From Dryomyza anilis (lineage: Eukaryota; Arthropoda; Insecta; Diptera; Dryomyzidae), in contig OX638130.1 in assembly GCA_951804985.1 (NCBI GenBank), positions 6,000,791 through 6,064,790 on the forward strand: DNA of 64,000 nucleotides. Reading direction: 5' to 3'. This document shows, piece by piece, positions 58,058 through 64,000 of this stretch. Under the pieces are notes generated by a model. It saw only the letters and a list, made by a program, of their open reading frames with translations, searched no databases and had not been told where the DNA came from. The position numbers and the translations under genes are program-made. The first letter of the stretch is position 1. Every line of letters begins with the position of its first letter.

Positions 58058-58275
58058 TTGGTGGGACCTACAGTTTATTGCCGAATCCGAACGGCGGATG
58101 AGAGCTTTTTCATAGGCAATGGTTTTACTCTCGTAGGTTTGCCATTTACTGACGAGAGGTAGCGCGGTATAGAAAAATGTTTCTATGAAAAGATGTTGTT
58201 AGCCCCAGTCCAGGCTTGAACCGGGGACCTTTCGACTCTTAGTCCAACGCACTAACCACTGAGCTACCGCGGCTA
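58058..58275 (-). mobile_element. tRNA-derived SINE, second copy, tail-to-tail with the LINE
   Basis: On the minus strand it has the same head (TAGCTCAGTGG, GGTTCAAGCC) and body (AACAACATCTTTTCAT, CCTACGAGAGTAAAAC, GCCGTTCGGATTCGGCAATA) as the copy at 8730-9002. It carries ~35 extra bases (about 58152-58190). It loses identity at GGTCCCACC, where it meets the LINE 3' UTR. The anticodon-region word differs (GACTAAGAGTCG). Confidence 0.8.
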
Positions 58276-59177
58276 TGTGACAACATTTTTGAAAGCTCGT
58301 TAAAAAGTTCGTTAGCCGATATCTCGTAAAATGATTCATAGACAATATTTTGAAACTCATTTTCGGAATCAGCGGTTGATATTAAATAATACAAAAATAG
58401 TGGGGCAAACTTTTTTTTCTCATTTTGTTGTATAGTGAAGATGTTTGCTATAAGTAATCGTAAGTTTAAAATAAATTTGTCAGCAATATTTATCATATTT
58501 GAAAGATGTTTGTCTCAAATACGATCTAATATACGAGCTGTGATTTGTGTAGTAAACAACTTTGAAGATATAAAAAGAAGTATTAAATAATAATTGTTCT
58601 AAATAGTAAAAAATATAGTAAACCATTTAAATACTAAACCAGTTTAACAAAGTTCAACATACAAAGTACTTGATAGATAGTTTACGATAGCAATTAATGC
58701 AACAGCTGTAGTGTGCACTACGTAGTGCGGAAAACAATGTATGTGACATAGAAAAAGTACAAGTTGGTTGTGATAACGAGCCGTTTGCCGAGTTTTATGG
58801 GTCAAGTGGCGAAACAAAACCAAATATAAGCAATAACTTGTTTTATTACATGCAAACAACAAGAAACTGATGAATACGAGTTTTTTTTTAACCGAATTTA
58901 CGAAATGCAATACTTTAAAAGAAATTAAATATTAACAAAATGCGCAGTTAAATGACGACATGACAGAAAAATAAACTGTTTTCATTTGATATAAATAGCC
59001 TGATATGTATACATTTAGAAATAAATTACAGGTTTTGTAAGCTAATTATTTAACTATTAAGTAAAAAAATTAAACTAAATTATAGTTGATGCGAATTATT
59101 TATTTATTCAAACGTCTGTTAAAATTTTCATTTGTCGCAAAATTAAAATACGTTATAATTAATGGTTTAATTAGCTA
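58276..59177. other. Intergenic AT-rich DNA
   Basis: No supported gene. Minus-strand frames at 58239-58496 and 58644-58910 lack domains; the first begins inside the SINE. Confidence 0.4.
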
Positions 59178-59402
59178 CACCCAGAAAAAAAAAACATTGT
59201 AAATTAATAGTATTTCAATAGAAAAACAATAATTTATACCATTAAAATTGGTCAATAGGATGCTTCCCATTAGCTCAGTAATATTGAAACTATTAATACA
59301 ATGTGTGGTTGTACCATAAATTTTATAATGTGATATTTTAATTACAATAAGAAAGACCTATACAAATTTAATGATACGTATTATTAATTTTATGGTATAA
59401 AA
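59178..59402 (+). mobile_element. MITE, third copy of the 239-bp family
   Basis: Starts CACCCAGAAAAAAAAAA after TA. It is the reverse complement of 56.78-57.25 kb: ACCATTAAAATTGGTCAATA, ATACAATGTGTGGTTGTACC, GAAAGACCTATACAAATTTA. The right end is degenerate near 59400. Confidence 0.75.
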
Positions 59403-60535
59403 ATGCCTTTTTTACACTCTGGCAAACATTTTTAAATATTATTTTCGATTTTCTGGTAGTATTAAAAAAATATATGACGTCCTCTTCTTGTGTACTTAAT
59501 TTTGTATGTTCTTAATTTTGTGAATGAAATTAATGAAATAAATATTATACCATGTATAAGAGAAATCTATGATTGTCAACAAAAATTTTATAAAGTTTTT
59601 TTTTTGCCATTTTTGACTATTTTTGTGCTTTTTTTTTGATTATTTTTGCGCCATTTTTACTGTTTTTTTGTGCCATTTTTAGCATTTCTTTCCGAGTCGA
59701 TTTAATCATGTTCTTCTATCTGCCCTTATACACAATAACTTCAAAATAATGATCTACATGCCATTAAATTTAGTATGAATATGTTTTAGTTGAAAAGTAT
59801 TAATAAGATCGTAAATGAGTCAAATCGGTCAATGTAGACGCCCACCTCCCATACAAGATATGGATTCACTTTTGGACATTTTTTTACCTATTTGTTATTC
59901 AACTCAAATTAGATATCGAAATTGTTTGTACTAAAAAAAATAGTATTCAAAAAGTGGTTAGAAATTGAGTAGCATAATTTTTGTATTAAACAAAAATAAG
60001 TTTTCGAGATGTTCGAACTAAAAATTAGATATCCACATTATTTATACAAAAAATTTTGAGAATTTGCAGTTAAAATTTATATTCAGCATCTTTTGGCTAA
60101 AAATTTGTTATCGAACAAAATTATCCGTGACATAAGTATGATTTTCCAATGAACTTCAAGATTCTAATCACTACCTCATACTCAGTTTTTTCAGAATGCC
60201 TCAAGTTTTTGAGTTATTACGTAAAGCAAATATTTATATGGCAATTATCGTGTTTTTCTACATATTTTGGTCTTTAACTTTTTACAGATTTGAGTTTTCG
60301 ATCACATTTTTTTTTGTATTTCCTTGAGAATACTATATTAAATTTAAGGTGTACCTATTATTTATTGTATATATCTTAAAAGTATATATCTTATATCAGA
60401 CATGATCTATTATTCTATGCTTCCTTTACTTTGTTTTTGCAAATCACTCTTTTAGTCCTAAGCTTAAAGTGTAATTCACAAAATCGGTTCAAAAATGTAC
60501 GTTTTTTTGGTCGATATGAACATAAGCAGGAAAAT
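59403..60535. other. Intergenic AT-rich DNA
   Basis: 59.58-59.70 kb has a small TTTTTGTGCCATTTTT repeat. Nothing else is assignable. Confidence 0.4.
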
Positions 60536-60539
60536 ATTT

Positions 60540-61050
60540 TATTTAACAGTAGGAAAAGTTAGGTCACATGGGGAAATTTTGAAAGTGGGCCAATAGTGGT
60601 AGTTGGTGTGATGAAGTTAGTAAGAATTATCAAAGTTATCGGTCGGTCTAAGCCGACTATAAATACCCTACACATATGTTATAATGTGTGCGGTTACCAT
60701 TTAAAGTGGTACTGACCTAGTGTTTACGAATCCTGAAAATAACAAAAAACTTACAATTGTTGAAGAATTCTCTTTCATAAAATCAATATACATTTGACCA
60801 AAAAAAATCACTTAAGCCCGTATAAAGTAAACTTCGCCTGTGGATGTAAGTTTTATGTTAGGTATTTGAACATAAGTGGTCGGTTTACAGGTCACAATAG
60901 ACCGAGCATGCCAATTATTTTATTCAAAAAGCGTAGATATATAAGTAATGTAAATTAGAAGTTTCGTTCATGTAGATCTTCTAGTTTTTCTGTAATTGTA
61001 ATTACAACAGACTGACGAACAGACATCGAATAAATTTAGTACTAGAAATC
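60540..61050 (+). repeat. Dispersed ~500-bp repeat, partner of 35.23-35.74 kb
   Basis: Same phrase order as the copy in the costars intron (GTTAGGTCACATGGGG, GTCGGTCTAAGCCGACTATA, TGCGGTTACCAT, AACATAAGTGGTCGG). The copies differ by indels and many substitutions, so both are old. Confidence 0.7.
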
Positions 61051-61250
61051 TAGTAAAAATTGTATCAAATCAGAGTTTCCACTTTTTGTGTAATTCCACA
61101 AAAACAGTGCATTTTTGATCTCATTGTGTATTTTTTGTGTACTTCAGAATCAAATAAAAATTTAAAGAGTTTCAGGAATATTCCCAGATAGATATATAGA
61201 ACAGTATCGCTGTAACTGTAACTCGATGGCAAGCATTTAAAAGTTATGTA

Positions 61251-61471
61251 CACCCAGAAAAAAAATACTATATAAATAATAGTTTTTTACTATTAAAAAT
61301 AGTCAATAGGATAAATTATTATTTTAATCGGAAAATACCATTAAATACTAGAAAATACCATGACATTGCCATTGACTTTATATGAAAAGATTTATTTTTT
61401 GTATACTATTAAATCAATAATTGTCCTATTGACCAATTTTAATGGGATTTGAGGGAATTTTTTTCTGGGTG
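61251..61471 (+). mobile_element. 221-bp MITE with CACCCAG ends and TA target site
   Basis: Starts CACCCAGAAAAAAAATAC and ends …TTTTTTTCTGGGTG, with TA on both sides. It is the partner of 28421-28642 in the opposite orientation. It shares the core AAATTGGTCAATAGG (reversed here) with the 239-bp family, so the two are probably related. Confidence 0.85.
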
Positions 61472-62553
61472 TAGCAGTATGAATATTTACGTGATTGAAG
61501 TATTTGAGGATCCGTCATCTTTAGACACTATATATGTACGAATTTATGACCTATCTACTTTGAATATTCACTAAATTTTATTATGTTATTTCAATCATAG
61601 AGACCTTTCTAAAAACTATAGCAGAAATAGTGAAAAATTGATAATTTTTTTTGTAAAATTTCAAACAGGGAAAACAGAATGTACTAGGATTATTAATAAA
61701 AGTGTTATCAACACTTTTAAAGATTTTGAATTTAGATTAAATTTATATTGATATAATTCGAAAATTAGAACCGCTTTTGTATTTCGCAGAACCAGTTCAA
61801 ATGGTGTTTTATCTCAGGAAACGACAAATTATATAATATTTTAGATATAGTTAGTTCAGACTTTGCCCAATATTTTCAATCAAAAATATTATCTTGCATT
61901 CAAAAATAATCCTTTCTTAAAATAGTATAGAGTTATATCGATATCTTACAGGCAAAAGATAACAACCAACAAAAAGCAAAGGTGGAGAAAAAAAGTCTTA
62001 AAATTGGGTATATCAATATTTTATTATTTTTTCGTAAATTGTCATTTAATTGAGCTGACAATAATAATATTGTGGCACAATTTCCAAAATATCCATTACT
62101 TCCAGAAGTATTTGAAGAAAAATGTAGATGTCTGGTTTAACTTATTCTTTTTTCTGGTTTAACTAATTTTTTTTACAAAAAAAGGTTTTTGATTCTCAAC
62201 GACACATTTCATGATACTTTTTAATATTATAAAAAATGTGGTAACACTGCATCAAATGTTGTACTCAAAATGTAATTTAACATATTAAATATTAAAAAAT
62301 TTGCTGTATATACTCAAAATACAGTAATATAATGATGTACTAAAAATGTATAATTTAGTATAAACAATTTTATTAAAAAAAAAAATTATAAAAATTATAC
62401 AAAAATTTGTAAAAAAATGTATAAAAAAAATGTCAGTATAATTAAAATACATTTTAAATAAAATTGTGTATTACAAATTTTGAACCAAAACATTGTACAC
62501 AATAGTGACGAAAGAATTTAGTACTGAAAATTTAACAACACTCTATCAAATTA
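61472..62553. other. Intergenic AT-rich DNA
   Basis: 62.3-62.5 kb is rich in AAAATGTAT/TATAAAAATT words. No gene is seen. Confidence 0.4.
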
Positions 62554-63438
62554 AGGGTTTTTCAACAGGGACGCTACAAAAGTAGAGCGACAGGGACAGC
62601 AAACGACGCCATATTTCTTGCCGATCTTTTGACATTTCTCTTCAGTAAGGTTGGCCATTTCAGATATACGAGCCAACAACGAGTCGAAATTATTAAAATT
62701 TACTACCGAAATTCGGTAGTAAAAATTTGAAAAATCATCTTCAGCGATGAGGCTCATTTCTGGCTGAATGGCTTCGTAATAAACAAAATATGCGTTATTG
62801 GTCAGACAACAATCCACACGTTCTCCATGAGTCATCATTGCATCCTGAAAAAATTACGGTTTGGTGCGGTTTATGGGCCGGCGGCGTCATTGGGCCGAAC
62901 TTCTTCCGTCATGATCAAGACCGGCACGTTACTGTGAATGGGAATCGCTACCGTTCAATGATAACCGAATATTTTTGGTCCCAATTGGATGATATGGACT
63001 TGGGGGACATGTGGTTCCAACAGGACGCGCCACAATCAATTTATTGGAAACCAAGTTTGGAGAACGTGTTATCTCACGAAATGGTCCAGTCGATTGGCCG
63101 CCTCGGTCGTGCGATTTGACGCCGTTAGACTATTTCCTGTGGGGCTACGTCAAGTCTACGGTCTATGCCAACAAGCCAGCGACGATTGATGAACTTCGTA
63201 CGAATATCGAATGTGAAATTGCAGCAGTATCGACCGATTTATGCTTCAAAACTGTCGAAAATTGGGTTCAGCGTCTGGACTTCTGCAAGCTTGCCCGTGG
63301 CGGCCATGCAAAAGAAATCGAGTTCCATACATAATGGCATCGAACGAACTTTTACAGGAATAAAGAATTTCATTGATATCCAAAACCGTTTTTGTTTTAT
63401 TTAAAAAAACTTTTGTAGCATCTCTTATTGAAATCCCT
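62554..63438 (+). mobile_element. Mariner-type transposon remnant 2 (catalytic half kept)
   Basis: The left end AGGGTTTTTCAACAGGGACG and the reversed right end (AGGGATTTCAATAAGAGATG) form ~28-bp imperfect inverted ends, flanked by TTA on both sides (62551-62553, 63439-63441), consistent with TA target duplication. After 150 bp matching the copy at 26.6 kb, the sequence jumps at about 62722 to the middle of the transposase gene, losing most of the DNA-binding half. Confidence 0.85.
62735..63334 (+). pseudogene. Mariner-type transposase, catalytic half, frameshifted
   Basis: Visible marks in order: FSDEAHFWLNG (first catalytic Asp, 62745 region), then a small indel near 62775. A stretch from MRYWSDNNPH to MWFQQD (second Asp, near 63022) follows, then a deletion and frameshift just after QQD. 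The last part runs from INLLETKF to CDLTPLDYFLWGY (third Asp) and ends EFHT-stop at 63332-63334. The long QQD-to-third-Asp region suggests the rosa-like DD41D mariner group known from tephritids, but the deletion prevents an exact count. Inactive. Confidence 0.85.
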
Positions 63439-63441
63439 TTA

Positions 63442-64000
63442 CATACTACGAATTTTACAAATTTGTTTATGAATAATAAAATATATTAAGGGGATTCATA
63501 TCAAGCGCGTCAACCTCGTAATTTGTGTAAATCCCGTAAATAGAAGAAATTTACGCAAAAATTGTGTATTTGCCGATTTTTATGGGAAAATAACGTAAAT
63601 AAAATTTCTTGAATATTTTGTGTTATCTTTTAGTTAGTTGTCAATAAAATTATGTTTTGTGGCAAATGTGATTTCATTAAATTGTGTTGTGAAATGATTA
63701 TAAGTGATATTACTAAAAATTGGAGTACAACCAAAATTTTATAAAATAGTTTACGCGAAGCCTGATAAAAGTGCGTTCATGTCGAGTTGCGCGTAATTTT
63801 ATTTTTTTACTAGATGATAATTTTACCCCCCTTAATATTATAATCTTTTTTTTAATATAAATAAAATGTAGTTTAATGTTATTAAAGATTTGCATTTAAA
63901 GAAAAAAAAACACATTTTGTAGTTTTAATAAAACATTTATTTGTATTACTTATTTGCTGTATATCAAACAGATAAATAAATAAAATTAAAAAATAAAAAT
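63442..64000. other. AT-rich DNA with one end of a dispersed repeat
   Basis: AGGGGATTCATATCAA at 63491 recurs at 20176. The following words (CGTAATTTG, TTACGC) are weakly repeated in reverse at 63.79 kb. No gene is seen. Confidence 0.35.

Overview
This is a nuclear genomic window from an insect, most likely a higher fly (Diptera, Schizophora) with a repeat-rich genome such as a tephritid fruit fly. The evidence is compact coding exons with GT-AG introns, TATA boxes of the fly type, and three fly-like protein genes. These sit in very AT-rich DNA packed with minisatellites, fold-back elements, MITEs, a tRNA-derived SINE, a LINE fragment and mariner-type remnants. The species call is an inference from sequence character only. 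No bacterial, viral or CRISPR-like system is present.

Four host protein genes can be supported. (1) A plus-strand costars/ABRA-like gene (16137-39085): 15 codons in exon 1, a 21.4-kb first intron, then three clustered exons (37562-37701, 37773-37929, 38123-39085), giving 434 residues. Two TATA boxes lie upstream, near 15.10 and 15.48 kb. (2) A single-exon plus-strand cytosolic endo-beta-N-acetylglucosaminidase (GH85; 43019-44941, 640 aa) with the catalytic Asn-x-Glu visible. (3) A minus-strand zinc-finger gene (46498-47813, 5' end not found) of at least four exons, joining two C2H2 fingers to a THAP domain. (4) A single-exon plus-strand INPP5K/INPP5J-type inositol polyphosphate 5-phosphatase with a C-terminal SKICH domain (50341-51825, 494 aa).

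Region by region: 0-15 kb is intergenic. It holds two arrays of the same 19-bp minisatellite, a nested-palindrome fold-back element, an array of a 255-bp unit, a fold-back element hit by a SINE with a clear 9-bp target duplication, and a 682-bp element with 12-bp inverted ends. 15-39 kb is the costars gene; its giant intron contains a 0.75-kb palindromic element, a 368-bp hAT-type MITE with a perfect 8-bp target duplication, a large inverted-repeat pair (about 18.4-19.9 kb against 25.7-27.4 kb), a mariner remnant, and a GC-richer island at 32.3-32.95 kb that could be regulatory. 39-55 kb is the gene-denser part, with a repeat-bearing inverted-end element just upstream of the glycosidase gene. 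52-56 kb holds a 118-bp tandem array split by a mariner remnant, and a 185-bp tandem array. 56-64 kb is intergenic, with MITEs, a LINE 3' end meeting a SINE tail to tail, and a second mariner remnant that keeps the half missing from the first.

The genes do not form a functional unit in any obvious way: one is cytoskeletal, one acts in free-glycan turnover, one in phosphoinositide turnover, and one is a probable DNA-binding protein. I found no new multi-gene system. The most unusual material is the repeat architecture and the C2H2-THAP gene.
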